From the NCBI GenBank assembly GCA_019916065.1, contig CM034236.1:28362457-28426456 (forward strand): DNA of 64,000 bases, in the 5' to 3' direction. Source of the stretch: Vitellaria paradoxa (lineage: Eukaryota; Streptophyta; Magnoliopsida; Ericales; Sapotaceae). A model generated the notes under the pieces. It had not been told where the DNA came from. It saw only the letters and a list, made by a program, of their open reading frames with translations, and did no database searches. Positions 36,101 through 45,981 of the stretch are shown piece by piece. The stretch's first letter is position 1, and every line of letters starts with the position of its first letter. Position numbers and translations under genes: made by a program.

Positions 36101-37110
36101 GGAACAATATGGATGCTCCGGATATATGATTAGAAGTACCAGAGTCGATAATCTAATAACTAGAAGAATCAGTGGAGAAACATGCAAGAGAATTACCTTG
36201 AGGAGTTGTAGCAAATGAGGTAGAAGAAAGAGAAGCCTGATGAGTTGTTTGGTACTATAAGGGTGTTCTCCTAAAGGAGTCACAATCTATGGATACTCAT
36301 TGGTAGTGGAAGCTTCAATAGTAGGATCAGAAGAGGGAATGTTCCATAAGTGGAGGTTCTCAAACAAATCCCAACACTTCTTTAGAATACGTCGCAATTT
36401 TTCACAATGTGTATGCTTTGGCCGCAATCCTCGACCATGACCTCTTCGACCACCATGACCACCTCCGCATGTAGCACAATTATCACAACTATCCAAATAA
36501 GATATATGACTAGCAAGGGCAAATCGAGAGGGATCAGAAGTACCTAATGAAGAATCTCGAGACACAACTCTCATAACTCGAGAATAGGTCTCAATTCGTC
36601 AGAAAAGAAGCTCCACTAAGTATTTAAGCTCTTACAGGCTCAAAATTAGAATCAAAACCAGTAAGGAACCAAAAAACTACCATTTAATCATATCCATGAC
36701 AATGGTTGAATAGAGTTTAACTTCTCATAGACTCATTTTAGGGATGCAAAATAATTTGCGACTGACTGATCAAACTGCTGTAGTTGATAGAACCCACAAG
36801 ATAAATCATACATGCGACTCAAGTCACTAGAAAAATAGCAAACGAACATACTCCCAAATCTACTTACAAGTATCCAAGTGATTACACGTCTACCACTTGA
36901 TTTTCTATATAATTCCAAAGTAAACTCACAAGGTGTGCATATGTTTGAATTCGAGTATCATAGGTAGGATCTGTTTGCCATAACTAGTTAAAGCAATTCT
37001 AATAGCTTAACACTGAATATAATTAGTTCCATTCAACTTTCAAGTAGTAAGTCAAGAAATATCAGTGGTACAAATTGTGGTGGAACTAATAACGGTTGGA
37101 ACAATAGTGG
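33180..37110 (-). pseudogene. Copia-1 gag-pol remnant
   Basis: Domains in transcription order: gag near 37100-36290 (KLNGTNY, FDQSVANYFASLK, then a glycine-rich CDNCATCGGG segment); the pre-integrase motif HSRHGHPSLKKIEAIV near 35735; integrase FVDNFSRLTWIYFMKNRSEL near 35500; the linker KGKCSCTSHPISNFVSYD near 34720; reverse transcriptase NEVYIEQPFGFVA and KLKKSLYDLQQ near 34250-34210; and RNase H HERTKHIKVHCHLIREKI near 33330. In the reverse transcriptase the catalytic YVDD box reads YVED (near 34060), which should abolish activity. Many stops and several frame changes occur throughout. In life this polyprotein packaged, copied and integrated the element RNA. Confidence 0.87.
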
Positions 37111-37610
37111 TTATATCAGTCAATTGGTTCCATAGTATCACAAATAAACACTGATAGATTTTGTTGTTTATCAATGAGAGAACCCAAAACAAATGATGTT
37201 AGAATGGCAACAAACGGCATCTGAGCTGAACTAGAAAAAGACGGTGACTGTGGCAATCATTGAAGAAGAACACTTTGAGCGAGACTGGTTTGATTGTCAA
37301 CTTATGATTGCGATTTCAACTGGCTTTATAATTGTCAAACAAGGGAAAGTAGATTGACTGGCTTCGTGATTCGAGCAAAAGTAATGTTGATTGCAATCGT
37401 CGTTAAGAGTGAGAACAAGTAGGAGTTAATTGGCTTTCACAACTTTGAGTAATGACTTGCAATCGTCAAATGAGGTAGGAGTCGACTGGTTTCATGACTT
37501 CAAGTGATAACTCGATTGGCTCTACCGTTGACTTCAAGCAATAACACCAGTGACGGGAGATGCCAATGTCAACAACTGTAGTTAGGATTTTTTTTTTATT
37601 ATTATTGTGC

Positions 37611-37631
37611 TAGGATCATTGCTCTAATCCA
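37611..37631 (-). other. Copia-1 primer binding site
   Basis: Directly inside the 5' LTR, the minus strand reads TGGATTAGAGC followed by AATGATCCTA. This resembles the common plant copia primer site complementary to initiator-Met tRNA (TGGTATCAGAGC) with an indel and a substitution. Confidence 0.7.
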
Positions 37632-37752
37632 TGTTAAGATTAGGTATTAACAGAATGATTAGACACCCAACTAAGTAACTTGCATTTGTATTTATATTGA
37701 TACACAATCTGTACAAATGTTAAAAACATAAATACATTGACATACATTAACA
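37632..37752 (-). repeat. Copia-1 5' LTR
   Basis: This is a 121-bp direct repeat of 33034-33172 with TGTTAAG and TTAACA borders. Confidence 0.85.
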
Positions 37753-38289
37753 AGTGGGACTTATCCCCTAAAGTTCCTAACACACCTAATATAGCGCTAA
37801 AAAATGGATCCTACCCCAAAAGTTCCTAACCCAACTGATGTAGCACTAGAAAATCAAAAGAAATGGAAGGTGAAGATTGAGACGAGAAGAGAAGGAATTA
37901 GAAGACAGATGGAGAAAATTCAATTAATTCAATTTACCAAAGTTGCTTGATGCTTCTAATCCCAAACCTTTGTAGAGGCTAGGTCTTAAACAACCAAATC
38001 CTTGAAATTTGGAAATCAAATCAACTCTCTTAAATTAAAAAGAAATCAAATCAACTACCTTAAATTTAAAAAAAAAAAATCAAGTAAAACCAATTATCCT
38101 AAACTATGAAATCAAAATCCATAATTAAAGAAACTAACACTAAGATAAATCCTGTCAACTTTAATTGTGATTAAGTCCCCACCAAGAGTAAATATATCGA
38201 AAGTGTCCACGATCCCCACCATTATCCTAAGGCTAAAAAGAGCTTTACTCCAAAGAGTTGAGAGATATTACTCTAAAAGCTCAACATCA
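37753..38289. other. Intergenic or unrecognised repeat DNA
   Basis: No protein similarity is recognised. A short internal duplication (CCCCTAAAGTTCCTAAC near 37774 and CCCCAAAAGTTCCTAAC near 37823) and another at 38020-38070 (AAATCAAATCAACT) are visible. Confidence 0.45.
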
Positions 38290-38570
38290 TGGTGGTGGAA
38301 CTCCTCAATAATCAAAGTCACATCATAATCTAGTTGGTCCTTCTACCTAAAGTGCCTTGGTAAGGTGATAAGTCCTTTATTGAAAACCAGACTAATATTC
38401 ATATTAGTAGACAAATTAAGTAAATAAGCAATAGATCATTAGGGCCCAATTTACTATGGATACGAAAAGGTCCAATAACTCAGGCATGTAACTTTTTATA
38501 ACAATACTTAGGATATCATTTGGGACGAATACAAACCATAATAGTCACCTTCATTAAATGCAAGATATCA

Positions 38571-38622
38571 ACGATGCACATCAGCTACTTACCAAAAAAA
38601 AAAAAACGCGATGCACATCAGC
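38571..38622 (+). mobile_element. LINE tail-only insertion with 14-bp target duplication
   Basis: CGATGCACATCAGC occurs at 38572-38585 and at 38609-38622. Between them lie TACTTACC, thirteen A residues and CG. TACTTACC equals the last eight bases before poly(A) of the LINE at 40515-42382. The event split the gypsy integrase fragment. Confidence 0.82.
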
Positions 38623-39205
38623 AACCAATTTATAACTTGTATTACTCATTGTAAACTTACGTCGAACATTAGCATAGCTTTCATAAATGTGGTGAGCAAA
38701 AGAATTAATAGACTGAGAAGGGCAAGAATCTAGTGGCAAGGATATAATAAGATTGATGAACTAGCAAGGGATAAAGCCATGAACAACTTCAAAAGGACTC
38801 TTACTAGTGAATCGATTAACCGAGCTATTGTAGGTAGTGACAAATTCAATTTTAGGGAGTGAAAAATCCAAAGTCCCTAATGCTCTCCTTCAAAACATCA
38901 ATGCATCAAACAAAATGCAAGGTGTCAACAATGCACATCAACAACTAATTTATAATTCGTATTATTCATTGTAATCTTACATCAAACATTAGCATAGATC
39001 TCATGGATGTGGTGAGTAAAAGAATTACCAGACTGAGAAGAGTGAGCATCTGCTGGCAAGGATATAAGATCAATGGCCTAGCAAGGGGTAAAGCTATAAA
39101 CACCTTTGAAAGGACACTTACTAGTGAATCAATTAACCAAGCGATTATAAGGAGTAACAAATTTAGTTGTATGGAGTGAAAAATCCAACATCCCCTATTG
39201 CTTCC
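38609..39205 (-). repeat. Tandem duplication of ~319 bp within the gypsy fragment
   Basis: The segment beginning GATGCACATCAGCAACCAATTTATAA at 38610 recurs, diverged, as AATGCACATCAACAACTAATTTATAA at 38929. The similarity continues for nearly 290 bp (for example AACATTAGCATAG.T.TCAT and GGAGTGAAAAATCCAA). The copies differ at many sites. Confidence 0.85.
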
Positions 39206-39600
39206 CTACTAAACATCAAAGCATCACCCAAACTGCAATTAACCACCTGTGTTCCCCTATAACTTTGGCAGTGGAATGTAAAAGAAAATTTTAACTAAGT
39301 ACCAAACAACTCCCACAAGGTCTTCCAAAAATACATGATAAACTTGACATCCCTATTAGCCACGACGAATAATAGGCAAACCATATAGATGGACAAGCTC
39401 ACTAATAAAATAGTTTAGCCATATGGGAGGCGTCAACTGATTTATTGAATGGTATGAAGTGGGCCATCTTAAAATAGAAAAGGTCAACCACCGCTAAGAT
39501 GAAATGTTTTGTGCTAACATTCTTAGTCTAACGACTGACACTAATGATGCTTCGCCATTAACATGGCCCTCTAGTGGATGTAGCTTCTCCATTTTAGAGA

Positions 39601-39835
39601 GAGACTTCAAAACTTTTTCCCTCTTAGGTTATCCTCTTATCTATATATCACATATATAGATATATATCTATAAAGTACTTAGGTCTATATTTACGTGTAG
39701 CTCTAGAAAATATCTACATAATAATTTAGACAAAACCTCTTATCATTACAACAAAACGAAAAATGATGCCTTCTTTGGACTTAAAGGTGTTTTGTTTTGA
39801 GATAAAAAAATTTTCAAAGGATGTGTGTGTGAGAG
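39601..39835. other. Spacer, nothing recognised
   Basis: Includes a small AT palindrome (near 39640-39675). The last eight bases (TGTGAGAG) are a possible target duplication of the neighbouring MITE. Confidence 0.4.
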
Positions 39836-40207
39836 TAAAGGTGGCCATAAATCAAGCCGTTCATAAGTTGGTCGAACTCAATTCATGGCCTAAACAAGGA
39901 TTCGAGCTCTAGCACTTAGGTGCTTGGCTCAAGTTCAAGAGTTGGCTCAAAAGCTTAATATATATTTTAATAATTTTTTAGACCAAAATGAATTTATTTT
40001 GGTTCAATGAAGTGATGCTGTTTAATTCAATTAAGCGATTCATTTTAGTTTATAATATTTTATACCAAAACAAAATTGTTTTAATTAATCGAACTATTCA
40101 CAAACCATGCTCAAAGCCAGGTAATTCTTTGCCAAGTTGAGATTGAGCCCATGAAAAACATGAGCTTGAGCTATGCTAAAACTTAGCTGAACTTGATTCC
40201 ACCCCTA
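39836..40207. mobile_element. hAT-like MITE
   Basis: The 372-bp unit has inverted ends (TAAAGGTGG.. and ..CCACCCCTA), with ATCAAG also mirrored just inside. The flanks TGTGAGAG (39828-39835) and TGTGAGGA (40208-40215) match at 6 of 8 positions, in line with the 8-bp duplication of hAT elements. It has no coding capacity. The composition (GAGCTTGAGC, CTCAAGTTC words) resembles a common plant MITE type. The assignment is tentative because the ends and flanks are imperfect. Confidence 0.6.
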
Positions 40208-40396
40208 TGTGAGGATGGAAATTGTGGACAAAGTCCCCTAAAAAAAAACATAAAATAATGGATGCATTTTGATAGAGAGATCACGAAAATAATTTCTATT
40301 TCCTTTTTAAAAATATTATTTTTTGACAAATAAAATAAATAAATTTTATGCATTAGGTTATATTTATAAAAGCATCTAAAAAAATCAATTATGAGT
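40208..40396. other. Spacer to the Athila element
   Basis: AT-rich host DNA. Its last five bases, TGAGT, are the target duplication of the Athila insertion and are repeated at 55804-55808. Confidence 0.6.
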
Positions 40397-40577
40397 TGAT
40401 TGTACTATAAAAAGTACAATCATTAACCTTAATTTGTGGATTGTTGGGTGGATTTATATCTTAAAAAGATGATAAATTGTTTTTAAATGCATTCATGAGG
40501 CTTTCTTGTGATTTTTTTTTTTTTTTGGTAAGTAAGTATAAATTTGGATTATATGGGAAAGTTATGTACAATATCTT

Positions 40578-40591
40578 GGGGGCATACCCCC
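40578..40591 (-). other. LINE 3' UTR stem-loop
   Basis: A perfect 5-bp stem with a four-base loop (GGGGG-CATA-CCCCC on the plus strand) lies about 50 bp upstream of poly(A) in sense. The same structure stands at 61567-61580 with one changed pair, and weakened at 12569-12581. It may be the signal recognised by the LINE reverse transcriptase (inference). Confidence 0.6.
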
Positions 40592-40610
40592 GTAAACAAA
40601 ATATAAGTAA

Positions 40611-42382
40611 CTAGTGGATTCCCCAACTATCAAGTAAGCTAGAATCTACATTGATCAACTTAACATTAGATTGAGAGACTTTAGTTCTAACAACATGCAT
40701 TATCCTTTGCCCAATGGTTGCCACGGATGAAGCTTGCCCTTTGAAAATTCGGCTATTCCTTTCCTCCCATAGATGGTAGACAAGGCCGGCCCAAGCAATT
40801 CTACATATAATGCGGTTGACTTGCTTTCCACTGAATTTACCCATAGCCCAAGAGACTTCCAAGTTCCAAGGTTGTAGAGGTTTGATGATGGAGCATTTGC
40901 ACAAAATGGTACCCCTCAATTCGGCTGAAAATGGACACATGAATAGAAGATGGTCAAGTGTTTCAAAGGCATTACCACATAGCACACAAGTAGGGTCTAT
41001 GCTCATTCCCCAACTCAACATCCTTTCCTTTGTACTTAATCTACCATTAATAGCAAGCCAGAGTATAAAGCTATGTCGGGGTATGTGTTGAGGGAACCAA
41101 ACTAGATGATGCCAAGGTTTCTTGCTTCCTTTTTCCCTTATTGCATTCCATGTTGCAGCCGTAGTGTAAGCTCCATTTCTTGATGCCTTCCAAAAGAATT
41201 TATCCTCTAGATTAGCATCCGGATAGTAGCTAGGAGGGTGCTCAAGGATTATCTCCCTTAACTCCCATGTACACGGGTATGGCCATTTCCAAGTACCTTG
41301 AACCACAATTCTATCCACTTTAGCATCTTTCGGCAAACCAGCATCATAGGCTAGTCTTGCTCCATATCTTGGGATTAAAGGTCCAAGAGGATGCCAATTA
41401 GAATACCAAAGAGATATAGAGTTACCCTTGCCCACTTTGTAGTAAGATAGGCCGATTGCTTCTTCCCTGAGCTTGAGCAAATTCCTCCAAGTCCATGAGC
41501 AATCTAAAGGTGGCTTTATCTCCCAAAAACACTTCCCTTTGAGTAAGTTGGAGTGACACCACTTGACCCAAAGTGAAGGCTTCCTAGAGCATAGAGCCCA
41601 TATGTGCCTCATCATGGTTGCCTTGTTCCATTCTCCAAGTCTTCTTAGTCCGAGTCCCCCCTCCTTCTTTGGCTTGCAAACCTTGGCCCAAGATATTTTG
41701 CTACCCCATTTCTTCAAATCAGCCCCGGTCCAAAGGTATCTCCTGAGGATTTGCTCAATTGCCTTGCAAACTTCTTTGGGAAAGATAAAGTGAGCACTCC
41801 AATAAATTTGGATGCTAAATAGAACTGATTTGATAAGAACCACTCTGCCTGCATATGAGAGATACTTTGCAGCCCAACTTTGTACTTTCTGTGTTACTTT
41901 GTCAATTAACTCTTTGCAATCTTCATGTTTGAGCTTTGTAGAGATCAATGGTACTCCAAGATACTTGACCGGGAGCTCTCCAAGTTGAAACCCGAGCCTA
42001 GAGCATAAGTGAAGCTTGCTTTGATGGCTAATTCTTGAAATGTAGACTTTACTCTTGTTTCCATTAGGCATCAATCCTGAGTACTTGTGAAATTCCTGGA
42101 GTGCTTGATGGATAATTTGAAATGAAATGTCATTAGGAGTGCACAATATGAAAAGATCATCTGCAAAGCAAATATGATTTATGTGAGGATTGGTGCATTT
42201 GGGATGATAAGCGAAATCACTTTGCTCCACCATTTTGTTGAACAATCTTGAGAAGAACTCCATAGCAATAAGAAATAAGTATGGAGAGAGGGGATCACCT
42301 TGACGAAGCCCCCTAGCACTTTTGAAATAGCCTTCAAGTAAGCCATTCATAGATAAAGAAAATTGAGGGGAAGTGATACATA
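40611..42382 (-). CDS. LINE ORF2 C-terminal part: reverse transcriptase and zf-RVT
   Basis: About 590 codons are open without interruption. The frame enters from LTR sequence, so no true start codon is present and the 617-residue open frame is partly chimeric. Visible reverse transcriptase blocks are SARGLRQGDPLSPYLF (about residues 49-64) and the catalytic FADDL at about 100-104, followed by the thumb segment with LPVKYLGVPL. The long C-terminal region contains the zf-RVT domain, with CVLC..HLLFMC near residues 485-510. The endonuclease and the N-terminal part of reverse transcriptase are missing, so it cannot support retrotransposition. The intact frame shows a young insertion. Confidence 0.92.
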
Positions 42383-44002
42383 CTTGTGATTTGCAGGTGT
42401 TTGGGACTAAAATGGATGAAGTTGGGCTAAATTGGATGAAATCAAGAAGTTGGTTCGAACACATGTTTGAACCAACTGTTGTTCAAACCAATGTTCTAAC
42501 CACAGAAGACAAACCAGAGAATGATGCAGTAGAATTTGGCTAAGAGTTGGAAAAAGTGGTTCGAACCAACGTTCAAACCATAGGTTGTTTGAACCTTGGT
42601 TAGAACAACAGAAGCCAAGTGCAGACCAACAAGTGCTGAATTTGACTAAGGCAAAGTGGTTCGAACCTTTGTTCAAACCACATGTGGTTTGAACCTTGGT
42701 TCGATCAACAGAAGGGTGAAAAGCTTCAGAGCTCAAAATTTTTCTAAGTCTGGAAATTTGGTTCGAACCTTGGTTTGAACCAACCCTTGTTCAAACATTG
42801 GTTTGAGCAACAGAAGCTGTGCAAGGTTCAACTGGAAGAAAATCTTCTAAGTCCCAAACTTTGGTTTGAACCCTTATTCGAACCAACCTTGGTTCAAACA
42901 CTGGTTAGAACAACAGAGGCTGTGCAAGGTCCAACTGGAATGAAATTTGACTAAGTCCTAGAAATTGATTCAAACCTTTGTTCGAACCAATCAGTTTGTT
43001 CGAACTTTTGTTTAAACCAACCTACAATTCGAGGATCCTGAAATTCAGCTTTTGAGAAATGGCAATTATGTACTTTCACATGTTATATTTCATATGTATA
43101 TGTACGAAGGAGGTCGTTTAAGAGAGATACATATTCATTCCTTTCAGTTAAGCTTTCCTTATATAAAGAGAGAGTTGTAGAGAGAGAAAGTGATTCCATC
43201 TTCATTTCTTTGAATTTTTGTATCAGAATTTCAGTTCTATGAATGGATTTACTTCATTTTCTATTGTTTTCTTCTTTTATGATGTTTGAGTAGACTTTTC
43301 TCTTAGATTCAAGGCAAGTCTCGTAGTTGATTTGTAAGAATTTCAAGGTAATGGGCTTAATGTTGAAATCTATTGTGTTGAAGGAACAATCTATTTTTTA
43401 TTTGAATTGATTATTGATTTGTGAGTTGAGATTTCAATTGAACTCTAATTTTGTATGGTTTATGGCCTTTACTTACAGATTTCTACATAGAATTATCACG
43501 CATTTCTTTTAGATTTGTATGGCAATTGCTATTCCTAGGATTTATATGTAAGATCTATGAGCTATGCCTATTAGGTGTTTGATTTGAATTCTCAACAGAT
43601 TTTTGTTCTTAATTTCTTATTCAAATCAGATTTGGATTGTCCTAAGTGGTCTTATATATCGAGTATCTTCCGATCTACCCTTTTTAGGTGTAGTTTGAGT
43701 AATTGATTCCTTGAAATTTATTGTCAATCACTATGAGCTTGTTTTGGATCCAAGGTTTTCTTAAATTTGTTTCTAAAAATATTTTATCCAAACAACCATT
43801 TCTAAAACCAAATTGAATCTCTATCATTCATTGTAGGGTTGAAAATTTGTCTAAAATCTTTTCCAAGAATCGTTTGTTCACTAATTTTTACTAAGGCTCT
43901 CTGTGGACACGATCCGGTTCTCACCGGTTATTATGCTTCAATAGACACCCTGCACTTGGGGTCGAGCCAATATTAATACATTGGAATCAAGCAAGCACTT
44001 TT

Positions 44003-44019
44003 TGGCGCTGTTGCCGGGG
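44003..44019 (+). other. Athila primer binding site (tRNA-Asp type)
   Basis: TGGCGCTGTTGCCGGGG lies five bases after the 5' LTR. It is complementary, with one mismatch, to the 3' end of plant tRNA-Asp(GTC), the primer used by Athila elements. Confidence 0.9.
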
Positions 44020-44191
44020 AGCCTTAAGCAATGGTGAACGACGATCTTGGGAAGTTTGGGCAGATTCATCCTCACCACCATTTCCAACGATGAATTGCAC
44101 ACTTGTTGGGTAATCGCGTTCCATCTCTTTCATTTTCATTAGTAGTTTTTGATTTGAAATAAGCTAGCATTGGTAAACACTCATAAATTGC

Positions 44192-45921
44192 TTGTGCTTG
44201 TGCATTTGTTGCATCTTAGGTCTGGTAGGATTGTTCAATCAATTTTGCATCCACAACCTCAAACCTATAGAGGAATTCATCGAGTTTTCATTAACTTCAT
44301 CATCCATATCATTGGCACCACAATCACCATCATCATCATCTGTTTCTACTGATTTAGCGCATTTCATGGAAAATTTGGGAGATAATGGGCAGGATGGCCA
44401 CGAGGCCATAGCTACTTTAGATGCACGACCATTGAGGGAGTTGTTGCACCCCGTGTGACAAACTACCCCTTCTTGCATAATTCTTCCTCTAATCAGAGGA
44501 ATTTCACTTTCAAGCCTGGCACAATACAATTGTTACCCACATTTCATGGCATGGATTCGAAAAACCCATACACATACTTGAAAGAGTTTGAGGATGTGTG
44601 TGCCACTTGCATGGATCAAAATGTGAGCGAAGACACCGTAAGGTTGCGGTTGTTTCCATTTTCTTTGAAGGATAAGGCCAAAATATGGCTTAATTCCTTA
44701 AGACCTCACTCCATTGACACATGGAGAGAAATGCAAGCGGAATTTTTGAAAAAGTATTTCTCAACTCACAGAACATTAATGATGCAAAAACAAATCATGA
44801 ATTTTTCATGTCAACCGGGTGAGTCATTTTTTCATGCATGGGAGAGGTTTAAAGATTTATGTAATGCATGTCCTCATCATTACCAAATCTTGGGAGGTAA
44901 CATCACCTTCACCTTTAGAGTCTAGAGGAGTCCAAGCACAATCTAGTGGGAAATTAAGATTGAGTGAAAATGACAATTGAGTGCTAGGATAGCTGCTCTT
45001 ACTAGAAAGGTGGAGTTACTTGAGATGAAGAAGGTGAACATGGTAAATGAGAGGGAAGTGAGATGTGTTATTTGTGAGATTCCTGACCATAATACTGATG
45101 AATGCCCCACGGTTCCAGCTTTCAAGGAAGTTTTGTATGGGCAAACTTCAAACACAAACACCTCACACACTTTCCCTAAGCAATACCTTAGCCAAACTCA
45201 AGCTCAGTCAGGACACCCTCCCCTTCCTAACCAATATCATCCTGGGTTGAGAAATCATCCCAATTTTTCATGAAGGAATGAGTCATCTAGTGCACCCTAC
45301 CCCCCACAATTCAATTCAAACCCTTCTCAAGGTCAACCACAAGGTCCATCTTCTAGTTCCTTCCAACCTCAATATAGGAAGTCATCATTAGAGGATACCC
45401 TTCAGCAGTTTATGCAAGGTCAAATTGGTATTAACAATCAAACTGCTAAGAATCAAGAGCAAACCAATAGGGCCATTGAGGATATTAGGAACCAATTGAC
45501 CAAGCTTATCCAAAGTCAGAGTCAAGCTGAAAAGGGTATATTACCTTCACAAACCATCCAGAACCCTCAGGGTCAAGTTCATATGGGTGAGACTTTAGGT
45601 GAGAAATCGACCCATGAGCATGTGCAAGCAATCACTACATTGAGGAATGGGAGGATAGTTGAAAAACCAGATGATCCGAGGTTGTTGAGGGTTAATGATA
45701 AAAAGGGAATGGTTTATGGTGAAAAATGGGAGAGTAGTGAACAAGGAAAGAGTAGAATAGAAAAGAGAAGAAGTGATGATGAGGGGAAGAGAAATGATAA
45801 TGATGATGTTGTGGAAAAAGTTGTGAGAAATGAGAGAAATGAAAAAATGAAAAAGAACAAGGTTGAGAAGAATAAGGATGAGAATAAAGAGAGAGAACAA
45901 GTTGTAGGTTTCCAACCCTGA
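44192..45921 (+). pseudogene. Athila gag (retrotransposon capsid), disabled
   Basis: The N-terminal part (to LRELLHPV, ending at 44458) lies one frame off the main gag frame, indicating a one-base loss near 44455. From 44455 the Retrotrans_gag domain follows (LLPTFHGMDSKNPYTYLKEF, RLFPFSLKDKAKIWLNSL, AWERFKDLCNACPHH). A zinc knuckle CVICEIPDHNTDEC (C-x2-C-x4-H-x4-C) lies near 45070. Between the two only about 17 codons remain, containing four stops (44923-44973), so a piece normally of roughly 100 codons seems lost. Further stops lie at 45271 and 45919. The C-terminal part is very charged (Lys/Glu/Asp/Asn-rich). Gag would form the virus-like particle. Confidence 0.9.
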
Positions 45922-45981
45922 CCACCTTTTCCAAGCCAATTGAGCAAGTCAAAGAAAGAGTTGTTAAACTCTGAAATTTTT

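Larger units (their letters stand above)
33034..37752 (-). mobile_element. Ty1/copia LTR retrotransposon with short LTRs, heavily decayed
   Basis: Two direct copies of a 121-139 bp LTR (33034-33172 and 37632-37752) bound a region with gag, protease-integrase and reverse transcriptase-RNase H remnants in copia order on the minus strand. Next to the right LTR the minus strand reads TGGATTAGAGCAATGATCC, a variant of the initiator-Met primer site. Next to the left LTR is a GCTTGAGGGGAAG polypurine tract. The flanks GTTGG and AGTGG do not give a clear 5-bp duplication. The LTRs differ by many substitutions, so insertion is old. Confidence 0.88.
38290..39600 (-). pseudogene. Ty3/gypsy integrase fragment
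   Basis: On the minus strand, starting near 39520, the catalytic-core words AVVDLFYFKMAHFIPFNKSV and DASHMAKLF are readable. Further on are the C-terminal integrase words HHI..SYANVR, NTSYKL.ADVHR, MVCIRPK, KKLHA and GPFRIHSKLG (near 38440), typical of plant gypsy polyproteins. The rest of the element (LTRs, gag, reverse transcriptase) was not found nearby. Stops and frame changes are frequent. A ~319-bp segment of this fragment is tandemly duplicated, and a LINE tail has inserted at 38586. Confidence 0.75.
40515..42382 (-). mobile_element. L1-type LINE, 5'-truncated, nested in the Athila 5' LTR
   Basis: The insertion is bounded by CTTGTGATTT at 40505-40514 and 42383-42392; the uninterrupted target is seen in the 3' LTR near 54217. 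The minus strand ends ACTTACTTACC followed by poly(A). A 3' untranslated hairpin (GGGGG-CATA-CCCCC on the plus strand, 40578-40591) lies about 50 bases from poly(A). The element is truncated within the reverse transcriptase domain. It is the best preserved of the LINE copies here. Confidence 0.96.
40397..43997 (+). repeat. Athila 5' LTR, interrupted by a LINE
   Basis: Without the LINE and its duplicated target it is about 1.72 kb. It starts with a perfect 10-bp inverted repeat (TGATTGTACT and AGTACAATCA around a six-base loop). From 42450 to 43030 it contains a dense array of GGTTCGAACC-type words. A likely TATA box (CCTTATATAAAG near 43152) precedes an AG-rich tract, which would place the transcription start in the middle of the LTR (inference). 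Confidence 0.95.

Noticed and set aside
33029..37757. 5-bp target duplication for copia-1 (GTTGG and AGTGG)
   Set aside because: Only three of five positions agree, no better than expected by chance.
42450..43030. tRNA gene or tRNA-derived SINE suggested by GGTTCGAACC
   Set aside because: The word resembles a T-loop, but there is no cloverleaf, acceptor stem or A-box at the right spacing around any copy. Kept only as a regulatory hypothesis.
45595..45952. Several minus-strand open frames rich in Phe, Leu, Ser and His opposite the Athila gag
   Set aside because: These are shadows of the Lys/Glu/Asn-rich gag C-terminus in antisense frames.
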